Made by a program: the position numbers and the translations under genes
NCBI GenBank assembly: GCA_938045445.1
Contig: CALIMM010000012.1
Location: 1 to 64,000 of the forward strand
DNA length: 64,000 bases
From: an uncultured Candidatus Saccharibacteria bacterium
Lineage (GTDB): Bacteria > Patescibacteriota > Saccharimonadia > Saccharimonadales > Saccharimonadaceae
Direction: 5' to 3'
Part shown: in pieces, positions 52,786-59,842 of the stretch
How positions within the stretch are numbered: position 1 is the stretch's first letter
How the letters are laid out: every line of letters starts with the position of its first letter
Notes under the pieces: generated by a model
What the model saw: the letters and a program-made list of their open reading frames with translations, nothing else
Database searches by the model: none
Told to the model about the DNA's origin: nothing

Positions 52786-53490
52786 CTAATCAACAATCCC
52801 AAAATCCTGCAGCCGCTGCGCCTCTGCTACTGGCCAATCAGCAATCGCCGTACGCCGCAGCGCCGCGCAGTACGCCCCCGTGCCAAGCTGCCCGCCAATA
52901 TCCACCGCCAGGCTGCGAATGTATGTGCCGCTACTCACCCGCGTGCGAATGACGAGCCGCGGATACTGATACTCCAGCACCTCCAGCGAGTGGATTGTAA
53001 TGGTGCGCTCTGGCAACTCCACTTCCTTACCATCACGCGCGAGCTTATAAGCCCGCTGACCGTTGATCTTGATGGCACTAAAGATTGGTGGCCGCTGGCG
53101 AATCTCACCAATGAAGTGCTGGAGCACCTTATCGAGCTGCTGACGTGATGGCGGTGTGATGGGCACCTTAGCATCTTCTGGCACATACGGCGCTATCTCC
53201 CCTTCTGGGTCGCCTGTGGTGCTGGTTTGGCCCAGGATGATCGTCGCTTCGTACGTCTTGTCGAGCTTGGTATAGCGCATGGCATTGCGGCACTCCGCTC
53301 CCGTCACCAGCAGCAAAAGGCCCGTCGCAAAGGGGTCAAGTGTACCACAGTGCCCCACCTTCACCTTCTTGCCAGCCTGCTGGCTCAGCACCCGCCGCAC
53401 CCGCGCCACCACCCCAAAGCTCGTCATACCAGCTGGCTTGTCGATGTGGAGAATGCGGTTGTATGATGAATCAGATGTTTGGTGCGTCAT
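52786..53490 (-). CDS. truB: tRNA pseudouridine(55) synthase TruB
   Basis: 234 residues. Isomerises U55 in the tRNA T-loop. Seen: the start motif IDKPAGMTSF, the catalytic Asp in GTLDPFATG near residue 52, the YEATIILGQTS strand, and a C-terminal region with RVSSGTYIRSLA. TATACT ends exactly 6 bp before the ATG. The family's PUA domain is reduced or absent, which fits the short length. Confidence 0.95.
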   Translation of the reverse strand: MTHQTSDSSYNRILHIDKPAGMTSFGVVARVRRVLSQQAGKKVKVGHCGTLDPFATGLLLLVTGAECRNAMRYTKLDKTYEATIILGQTSTTGDPEGEIAPYVPEDAKVPITPPSRQQLDKVLQHFIGEIRQRPPIFSAIKINGQRAYKLARDGKEVELPERTITIHSLEVLEYQYPRLVIRTRVSSGTYIRSLAVDIGGQLGTGAYCAALRRTAIADWPVAEAQRLQDFGIVD

Positions 53491-53513
53491 GTGGTTAGTA
53501 TAGCATGACGGAG

Positions 53514-53545
53514 CAAAAAACCAGCCGCGAGGGGCTGGTCTTTTG
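53514..53545 (-). terminator. rho-independent terminator
   Basis: Minus-strand ACCAGCC with GGCTGGT and a T6 run. It separates the gene ending at 53552 from truB. Confidence 0.87.
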
Positions 53546-53551
53546 GGCTAC

Positions 53552-54217
53552 CTAGGCTTCGATACTTCCTGCTGGTGTGAAAGATTGTCCTTTGTGGTGA
53601 TTATGCTCACCCTGTCTCACCTGCATAAACGCATTAAGCTCTTCGGTCAACTCAAGAATTTCATCGTAGTGCGATGGATCGTCATAGGATAGCTGTTTGG
53701 TTCTTAGCACAAATTTGTCTCCCTCAAACTTAAGCCAAGTTATGCCATCCTTGGTTGCAAGACCACCATACGAGCAATTATAGCCAAATTTCAGGTCGCG
53801 TGCTGTTGATGCCGCTTGCGCCTCTCCTGCCATCGCACCAGAGAGCTTGAATAGTATAAGTACGCCATCGCAGCCCTCACCCGCAGTGCCCTCCGACTCA
53901 AATGCAACAACAGATGTCGCAAGGTCGATGTTTTCTTCTCCCATCTCTGTCGTATATATTTGGTGTGGTTCAAATAAACGAGCTTGTGTGTGAGCACTGC
54001 GATTAATATAAATACCCAATCTGTTAAGACTCGCACTGACGGTAGTAATATTAGCAGTACCTCGAGCATGTACATCAACCTCTTCTGTTGCATCAGGCTT
54101 ATCAAGAACATCCAAGAGAGCAATGAGTCGTTGCCGCTCTGCGTCCCTCTTGTATGCTTCTTGCTGGACGCCTGTAACGTTATAGTTTTTAAGTAGATTG
54201 GGTTTGCTGCTGTCCAT
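53552..54217 (-). CDS. unknown soluble protein under a repeat-containing promoter
   Basis: 221 residues with no recognised family. Charged helical N-terminus (about 15-45), then a mixed domain with ATSVVAFESEG and GVLILFKLSG hydrophobic strands, and a C-terminal helix (YDEILELTEELNAFMQV) before a His-rich tail. No signal or membrane segment. The promoter has a (CT)7 tract inside its spacer, so expression may switch on and off. Confidence 0.72.
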   Translation of the reverse strand: MDSSKPNLLKNYNVTGVQQEAYKRDAERQRLIALLDVLDKPDATEEVDVHARGTANITTVSASLNRLGIYINRSAHTQARLFEPHQIYTTEMGEENIDLATSVVAFESEGTAGEGCDGVLILFKLSGAMAGEAQAASTARDLKFGYNCSYGGLATKDGITWLKFEGDKFVLRTKQLSYDDPSHYDEILELTEELNAFMQVRQGEHNHHKGQSFTPAGSIEA

Positions 54218-54222
54218 AATGG

Positions 54223-54258
54223 ACTATATAATAACTCTCTCTCTCTCTGGGCTGTCAA
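54223..54258 (-). promoter_or_regulatory. promoter with variable (CT)7 spacer
   Basis: On the minus strand: TTGACA (54253-54258), GCCC, (AG)7 (54235-54248), then TTATTATATAGT and 5 bp to the ATG. The -35 to -10 distance is 19 bp to TATTAT or 24 bp to TATAGT. Loss of one AG unit would give the ideal 17 bp to TATTAT. Confidence 0.65.
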
Positions 54259-54310
54259 GAAATCTACATATACAAATCTTATGATCTTCCGGTTTCACCC
54301 CTCCTCTACC

Positions 54311-54336
54311 AAAAACCGGCCAAATCATGGCCGGTT
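54311..54336 (-). terminator. rho-independent terminator
   Basis: AAACCGGCC with GGCCGGTTT, T5 on the minus strand. It follows the gene ending at 54378. Confidence 0.87.
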
Positions 54337-54377
54337 TATCGTGTCATTTCTCATGTAGCGGTAAAAGCCAGTAGCCC

Positions 54378-55922
54378 CTACTTCTCCGGTACGTGGAATT
54401 GCGATGGGTTGGCTTGGTCTTTCTTGGCCTTAGCCTCAGACTGGAGTGCAGCATCAAGCTGGGCCATGGGGTTATCAGCATCGGGCCCAGGCAGCGGTGG
54501 CACGCCTGGTGGCAATGGTGGCAAGCTAGAAAAATCTGGCATTGGTGGCAGTGGCGGCAGAGCCGGCCCTTCGGCATCATCAGCTGGTGCAGCTCGGTGC
54601 TTGGCGTCGAGATCGGCCAGGGTTTCTTTGCCCGTTGGTGGCGGAAGGATATCGTCGTTGTGAGCCATCGGCACACGTGGCATGTCATTGACATTGGGGA
54701 CAGTTGGCTCATGGTCGAGCGCTGCCGTCGCGGCATTGAGCGGTGCTTGGCTACCTGGTGTGTCGTCACTGTCGAGGTAGCGCCCACCCTTGTGCGAGAG
54801 GATGGTCTTGTTGCGGCCATTCTCACGCTCGCGGCGTTTGTCGTCGGCCGCTTGCTTGGTCGTAGCATTGAGTGTGCCACCTAGGCTCGGCTCACTTAGC
54901 GGCGTCTCGATGGGCTGACGCCATGGCTCAGCACTGCTGTTGCGCCCCGATGAGCGCCGTGGGGCTGGCGCGGGCTCGGGCTGTGGATTATTTTTGGCTA
55001 GTTGCTGGGCTAGCTCAGCTTCGTCAGCATCGGTCTGGCTTAACTTTTTTTTTCCAGCCTCAGCGTTGTGCGAGATAACGAGTGACTTGTCTTTGTTATT
55101 TGCCTGAGCAGGCTTCTTACTAGCCGGCTTGGCAGGCATTGGGCCTGCAGCCAGCTGCTTGGCCTCGGCGAGCTTGGCCGCAATCAGCTGTTGGTCGCCG
55201 CCAGCACTCATCAGTTGTGCGGCGAGGGTCATAACACGCGAGGTGGTCTTTTCGTTGCTAAAGCGCTCGGTGGCCGCTACAATACCGGTCAAAAAGGCTG
55301 TGGCAATATGCTTGTCGAGGAGCGGCTGCTCATCATCCGTACTATCAAAGCCCTGAGCGAGGCTGGCCGCGAGCTCACTATAGCTGCTGGCCTGAGGATC
55401 CGTCCAGACGATATTGCCCAGCGTACCTGGCGCATCAATGTGCAGCGCTGCCACTGGCGACTCGCGCAGAATACGGCCATGCCCTTTGAGCGCTGGGTCG
55501 AGGTCATCCTCGCTGCGCACACCGATCGTCACGACGAACTGCACATTGTAATCACCCTGGCTAAATTCCAAATCACTCTGGCTAATCGTTGCGCGATACG
55601 GCGTGATGAAAATCTTGACGAGGTCGCCATCGAGCTTGTAGCGCAAATGGTCGGCCTTTTCCTTATCAAGGGCAATGATGAAATCTCGCAGACTATCCAC
55701 CGTGCTCTCAAAGGTACGCTCTGGCTCCAAGAAGCCCACTGCCGTTGGTACATCCCCGCTAAAGACGGCTGTGGCGTGCTTGTCGAGCTTGTTGAGCAAA
55801 AGCGTCAACCCCAGTGCTGCACTCAGCTCATCTACCGTGGGGTGGGCGTTGACCGCCACCAAAATATTATTACTCTCACCTAGTTTGTCGATGATTTGTT
55901 GCCGCACCTTTATCTCGTCCAT
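54378..55922 (-). CDS. DHH-like protein with long disordered tail
   Basis: About 514 residues. The N-terminal ~260 residues look like a DHH/DHHA1 phosphoesterase fold: ILVAVNAHPTVDELSAALGL replaces the usual DHDADGD motif, keeping one His and one Asp, and AGGDQQLIAAKL lies where the Gly-Gly-His motif would be. Most metal-binding residues are missing, so it may bind rather than cleave nucleotides. The remainder is a disordered acidic and proline-rich tail (PPLPPMPDFSSLPPLPPG). ATG 55922 has GGAG only 2 bp away; a TTG eight codons earlier is an alternative start. Confidence 0.68.
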   Translation of the reverse strand: MDEIKVRQQIIDKLGESNNILVAVNAHPTVDELSAALGLTLLLNKLDKHATAVFSGDVPTAVGFLEPERTFESTVDSLRDFIIALDKEKADHLRYKLDGDLVKIFITPYRATISQSDLEFSQGDYNVQFVVTIGVRSEDDLDPALKGHGRILRESPVAALHIDAPGTLGNIVWTDPQASSYSELAASLAQGFDSTDDEQPLLDKHIATAFLTGIVAATERFSNEKTTSRVMTLAAQLMSAGGDQQLIAAKLAEAKQLAAGPMPAKPASKKPAQANNKDKSLVISHNAEAGKKKLSQTDADEAELAQQLAKNNPQPEPAPAPRRSSGRNSSAEPWRQPIETPLSEPSLGGTLNATTKQAADDKRRERENGRNKTILSHKGGRYLDSDDTPGSQAPLNAATAALDHEPTVPNVNDMPRVPMAHNDDILPPPTGKETLADLDAKHRAAPADDAEGPALPPLPPMPDFSSLPPLPPGVPPLPGPDADNPMAQLDAALQSEAKAKKDQANPSQFHVPEK

Positions 55923-56031
55923 AGCTCCTACTTTTGCCTTACCCAAAACTCCATCTATCCTACCATAAGTAATTTCGTTTCGTCAATGGCGAGTCGCGAT
56001 TAACAGAGGTAGGTATGCGAAGTATAGCAAA

Positions 56032-56058
56032 GAAAAACACCTCACTCGAGGTGTTTTT
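56032..56058. terminator. rho-independent terminator after rpsT
   Basis: Stem AAAAACACCTC (56033-56043) with GAGGTGTTTTT (56048-56058), T-runs on both strands. Confidence 0.9.
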
Positions 56059-56082
56059 GTATATGCTCTCGTGCCTATTGCT

Positions 56083-56337
56083 TTACGCAAGCTTGACGCC
56101 AGCAGCCTTGGCAGCCTTGGCGAGCGATGCTTTGCGGCGGCTGGCGGTGTTTTTCTTGAGCAAACCCTTCTTGACGGCTTTGTCGAGCTCGCTCTGGGCC
56201 TGGCTCAGGGCGGCAGCGCTTGGCTCGGCAGCAAAGGCCTTGGTGCTGGCCTTGATGGCGCGCTTGGTAGCAATGTTGCGCTGGCGGCGAGTAGCCGTTT
56301 GCTTCATGCGTTTGACAGCTGATTTGATGATGGGCAT
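56083..56337 (-). CDS. rpsT: 30S ribosomal protein bS20
   Basis: 84-residue basic helical protein bound to 16S rRNA. Seen: the PIIKSAVKRMKQ start, the RRQRNIATKRAIKASTKAF helix and the LLKKNTASRRKASLAK end. A single gene with its own terminator, next to the holA operon; in many bacteria rpsT and holA are neighbours. Confidence 0.96.
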   Translation of the reverse strand: MPIIKSAVKRMKQTATRRQRNIATKRAIKASTKAFAAEPSAAALSQAQSELDKAVKKGLLKKNTASRRKASLAKAAKAAGVKLA

Positions 56338-56487
56338 TAATTTCCTCTATCGCTTATTATTATGGGTTAGTACTACAATCAAGCGCTCATTATAAGGCAT
56401 GGCGCAGGATTTGTAAAGAGCTACCACAGAAGAGAATATCGATTACACGCTACCATCCCATAACAATTATCGTGAGATAGCTACACC

Positions 56488-57429
56488 CTACCGCCCCGCC
56501 ACCGCAAACAAAAAGCTCTCTACTGCATCCCACGGTGGTATGCCCGTTGTCTTCATGTCGGCATCAAGCTGAGCAGCCCGCTGGGTGAGGGTGCGGATAT
56601 CAGCTGGCGCGACCTGCCTGGTGAGCGGCTTGGTTTTTTTGACGACGTAGGGGTGAAGTGAGAGCTCGCGCGCAATCTCCGCCTCCCCTGCCTCGCCATA
56701 GCATGCAATCGCCGCCAGCTGAGCCCACTGCGCCCAGATGAGCGCCGCGGTTTGGTATGGGTCGTGGCTCAGGCGCAGCTCGTCTAGGGCAGCGCGCAGG
56801 GCTGGGCCTCGGCGCTCTACTGCGAGAGTTACGACATCAAAGACCGAGAACTCACGGGCCGGTGGTAACACGGTGGCAATTGCATCATCAGTAACGGTTT
56901 CGAGCTGAGCCAGCGCATCGATGGCGTGTGCCAGCTGCAGCTGGTCGATCGACCCGCCATATCCCTTTTCATCCGGCACCAGAGCTCGCTCCACCATGCT
57001 GCGCACATGCGCTGGGCTCAGCGACACGCCGCGTGCATTGGCGAGCTGGCGCAGCCACCGCTCGGCGGCAGGACGCTGCCGGTCGGTCAGTGGATCAGCA
57101 GCGATAATAGTCGCGGCTTTGCACAGTGCTTTATACGTTTTGGTGCGCTTATCTAGCCCTGGCTCTACCAGCACAAGCGTCGTCTCGTCAGGGATATCAT
57201 GTGCCCACTGGCCAAGCTGCTCCCAGAGGTCTGGACGCTCAGACAGGTGTCGCAGCACAATGAGCCGCTGCGCCGCAAAGAGCGACACGCCGCGCACCAA
57301 CTCCGCCAAGCCTGCCGCATCAAGCTGCTGAGTATCGATGTGTTCTGCTGGCACTGGCGCATGCTGGGTAATCTTCGCCAGCTCTTGCTCTGCTACGTAG
57401 CTATTCTTCCCCACGATGAGATAAAGCAT
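56488..57429 (-). CDS. holA: DNA polymerase III delta subunit
   Basis: 313-residue clamp-loader subunit that opens the beta clamp. Seen: the N-terminal YLIVGKNSYVAEQEL fold, the LVRGVSLFAAQRLIVLRHL region, ERWLRQLANARGVSLSP, and a C-terminal all-helical collar domain (about 210-313). It starts 3 bp after mutM and is last in the HAD-mutM-holA operon. Confidence 0.92.
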   Translation of the reverse strand: MLYLIVGKNSYVAEQELAKITQHAPVPAEHIDTQQLDAAGLAELVRGVSLFAAQRLIVLRHLSERPDLWEQLGQWAHDIPDETTLVLVEPGLDKRTKTYKALCKAATIIAADPLTDRQRPAAERWLRQLANARGVSLSPAHVRSMVERALVPDEKGYGGSIDQLQLAHAIDALAQLETVTDDAIATVLPPAREFSVFDVVTLAVERRGPALRAALDELRLSHDPYQTAALIWAQWAQLAAIACYGEAGEAEIARELSLHPYVVKKTKPLTRQVAPADIRTLTQRAAQLDADMKTTGIPPWDAVESFLFAVAGR

Positions 57430-57432
57430 GAG

Positions 57433-58314
57433 CTACTCCCTCACTTCCACTTGGCACACCGGGCAAATGTGCGTCCCACGGCCTGCCACGCGAATCTTTA
57501 TAATCTCTACGTCGGGGTGGCGCGGGCAGGGCTGCCCCTCACGGCGAAACACCTGTGCAAAGGCTAGGTAACTCCCCTTGTTACCCTCAGCATCGACGTA
57601 GTTGCGGTCGGTGCTGCCACCCTTGTCGATGCTCAGCTGCAGCACCTGCCGAATATGGGCAAAGAGCGCGGCAAGCTGCTCATCATCCACCATGCGCACC
57701 CGTGTGGCGGGGTGGAGCTGCGTCATCCACAGCGATTCATCGGCATAGATATTCCCCACGCCAGCGATGGTCGTTTGGTCAAGGATAGCCGCCTTCATGG
57801 TCGTACCATTGCGCCGACGGATGCGCGTAATGAACTGCGCCGCCGTAGTATGCGGGTCGAGCGGCTCGGGCCCGACTTTTTGCATAAAAGGCAGCTGCAC
57901 CACCTCTGGTGTAGGATAGAGCTTCATCCAGCCAAATTTGCGCAGGTCATTAAAGTATAAATGCGCGCCATCCGCAAAGGTTAGCGCTACCCGCGTTAAG
58001 CGGTCGGGCAGTTCATGGAGAAAGCTATCGTTTGGGTGGCCACCACCCCAGCGCTCCTCTCCAACAAAGAGCAGCTGGCCCGTCATTTTCAGGTGCACTA
58101 CCAGTGTGTAATTGGTGCTCAGGCGAATCAGCAGCACCTTAGCGCGGCGCTCCACCGCCGTGATGGTCGCACCATGCAGGAAGTGCGCCACCGCCGCAGG
58201 GTCGTTGGGGAAGCTCTTGGGTGAGTCATACACCGTGCTTGCCACAACCTGCTTCCCCACCACCAAGCGAGCTAAGCTCGCACGAATCGTCTCAACTTCA
58301 GGAAGCTCAGGCAT
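57433..58314 (-). CDS. mutM: formamidopyrimidine-DNA glycosylase
   Basis: Bifunctional glycosylase/AP lyase for oxidised purines, 293 residues. Seen: the catalytic PELPEVET start with Pro2 and Glu3, Lys in AKVLLIRLS (near residue 60), GVGNIYADESLW in the helix-two-turn-helix region, and a C-terminal zinc finger. The finger reads CPRH...CPVC, so the second ligand Cys is His. It lies between the HAD gene and holA with 3-bp gaps. Confidence 0.96.
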   Translation of the reverse strand: MPELPEVETIRASLARLVVGKQVVASTVYDSPKSFPNDPAAVAHFLHGATITAVERRAKVLLIRLSTNYTLVVHLKMTGQLLFVGEERWGGGHPNDSFLHELPDRLTRVALTFADGAHLYFNDLRKFGWMKLYPTPEVVQLPFMQKVGPEPLDPHTTAAQFITRIRRRNGTTMKAAILDQTTIAGVGNIYADESLWMTQLHPATRVRMVDDEQLAALFAHIRQVLQLSIDKGGSTDRNYVDAEGNKGSYLAFAQVFRREGQPCPRHPDVEIIKIRVAGRGTHICPVCQVEVRE

Positions 58315-58317
58315 GGA

Positions 58318-58896
58318 CTATCGCTCCCCCACCAGCTCCTCAAGCTCGGCCATTGTGCGGCTATTGGCTGTGTGGAGGATAGCACGCATGCCAGCAGCTT
58401 CAGCCCCAGAGCAGTTGTCCAGCCGGTCGTCGATCATCACACACTGGCCAGGCAGCACACCAAGCCGATCTGCCGCCAGCTCGAAGGCTTCGCGGCTTGG
58501 CTTGGCAACGTGCTCGGCATACGAGAGCACTACAGCATCAAAGAGCTCGCGCAGCTCATCAGGAGTAAACAGTCGCTCGATCGTATCACTCCCCACATTA
58601 CTCAGCAGCCCCACCTTGATGGCTGGGTGGTGCTGGCGCAGCGTGTGAATCATGGCAATGAGCTCGCTATTGCGCACATGCACCTGCTCGAGCAACGCCG
58701 CTATCTGAGCTGGCGTCTGCTCCGAGAGCCGTGCCACCTCTGTAATAAACTCCTGCCGCGAGATGTAGCCATAGTCCGACTGCTTGTTAATATCCTCCAG
58801 CTCAGCCCGGCGATCCGGCGGGCACTGCGCCATCAGCACCTCGATGCTCCCACCATAGAGCACGCCAAAACAATCAAAAATCACTGCACGAATCAT
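58318..58896 (-). CDS. HAD-superfamily hydrolase, HAD-IA type
   Basis: 192 residues. Motif I is FDCFGVLY: the nucleophile Asp is present but the Asp two residues later is Phe-Gly, as in YihX and epoxide-hydrolase N-domain subgroups. Motif II LLSNVGS, a motif III Lys (AKPSREAFELAA), and motif IV VMIDDRLDN are present. A helical cap lies between. Substrate unknown. First gene of the operon with mutM and holA; TATAAT ends 7 bp before the ATG (leaderless). Confidence 0.9.
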   Translation of the reverse strand: MIRAVIFDCFGVLYGGSIEVLMAQCPPDRRAELEDINKQSDYGYISRQEFITEVARLSEQTPAQIAALLEQVHVRNSELIAMIHTLRQHHPAIKVGLLSNVGSDTIERLFTPDELRELFDAVVLSYAEHVAKPSREAFELAADRLGVLPGQCVMIDDRLDNCSGAEAAGMRAILHTANSRTMAELEELVGER

Positions 58897-58945
58897 ACGC
58901 TCGATTATACCATTGGCGGTGGGGTGTGGCTAGCATGAGCTCTTC

Positions 58946-59060
58946 TTCCCTATCACTGCGCCCAATGGAGTATGAAATCAGATTGTCATAATCTCTTTTT
59001 AGCCTAGCACACAAGGCCGACATACAAGCCCGACCTGTATAGTATTCCACTCGATAGGAA
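58946..59060 (+). repeat. structured interspersed repeat, copy D (diverged)
   Basis: 115 bp. Terminal stem TTCCCTATC (58946-58954) with GATAGGAA (59053-59060). AATGGAGTATGAAA, then the hairpin AGATT/AATCT with loop GTCAT, as in copy C, then a decayed second hairpin and TATAGTATTCC on the right. It lies between the HAD operon promoter and the gene ending at 59129. Confidence 0.65.
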
Positions 59061-59128
59061 TATAAAACGAAGCAGCATAAGATTGCCAGGGCTACTCGAA
59101 CCCTAGACGTCAGCCACGCAGCGCCTTT

Positions 59129-59734
59129 TTATTGCGTCTTATCAAACATCGGTGCAAAGCCAGGGATCTGGTTGGCAAAGAGCGCATGGATCTTGGGTAC
59201 ATCGGCCTTCATCGAGCCGGGTGAACCTTGGCAGCTCGACGTCCAGATGCGCGTCTTCGTCACGCCGCTATCCATCGTCTCGAAGGTGTAGAGCCGCCCA
59301 CCAGTGGCACACACTCCACGCACGTCGTCATCATCCACCGTGCGCGTGTCTTGGATCTGCGCCTTGCTGAGGGCATACACGAGCTGCTCATAGGCCTGCT
59401 GGTTGTTCTCAAACTCCTTGCGGTCGAGCTGCTTGTCTAAGTAGCCCTGATACACCGTATACGTCCGCTTATTGGGCGAAATCTCGATCTGGTACGAGCG
59501 GAAGGTCTCATCTGCCACAATTGGCCCACGCACCGTCCAGCGGACACTGTTGGTCGCGTTGTGCGCCACCACTTGGTCGTAGAAGCTCTCGGTCGATTGC
59601 CGTGTATTGGTGTTGTTCGTCTCCTGGCGAGTTGCCACCATACGGATGACCGACGCCACCGCTGCCACCACCAACGAAATCACCAAGATAGTGACAATAA
59701 TCGGAAAAACTTTTGGCCGCTCGCCTTTATACAT
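59129..59734 (-). CDS. unknown membrane-anchored protein, 201 residues
   Basis: No family recognised. A short basic N-terminus (MYKGERPKV), one membrane helix (about residues 10-33, FPIIVTILVISLVVAAVAS), then an exported domain (about 50-195) with two Cys, VRWTVRGPIVADETFRSYQ and a YTVYQGYLDKQLD strand-helix. TATTGT ends 6 bp before ATG 59734, so the six-codon longer frame is not used. Confidence 0.75.
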   Translation of the reverse strand: MYKGERPKVFPIIVTILVISLVVAAVASVIRMVATRQETNNTNTRQSTESFYDQVVAHNATNSVRWTVRGPIVADETFRSYQIEISPNKRTYTVYQGYLDKQLDRKEFENNQQAYEQLVYALSKAQIQDTRTVDDDDVRGVCATGGRLYTFETMDSGVTKTRIWTSSCQGSPGSMKADVPKIHALFANQIPGFAPMFDKTQ

Positions 59735-59842
59735 GAGAGTACAATACCACAAAGCCTACGAAAACTCAATAGATCCGAGAGTATAATGCGGAAAAATCCC
59801 TGTGATTATGCCGCAAGTACCAACTAACACCCACTACACAAG

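Noticed and set aside
1658..59060. Repeats as integron attC sites or a CRISPR array
   Set aside because: Copies are kilobases apart, in mixed orientation, next to housekeeping genes, and there is no integron integrase, no regular spacer pattern and no cas gene.
59085..59115. T-arm-like tract (minus strand AGGGTTCGAGTAGCCCT) suggesting a tRNA remnant
   Set aside because: No acceptor, anticodon or D arm can be built around it; probably chance, though an attachment-site scar next to repeat D cannot be excluded.
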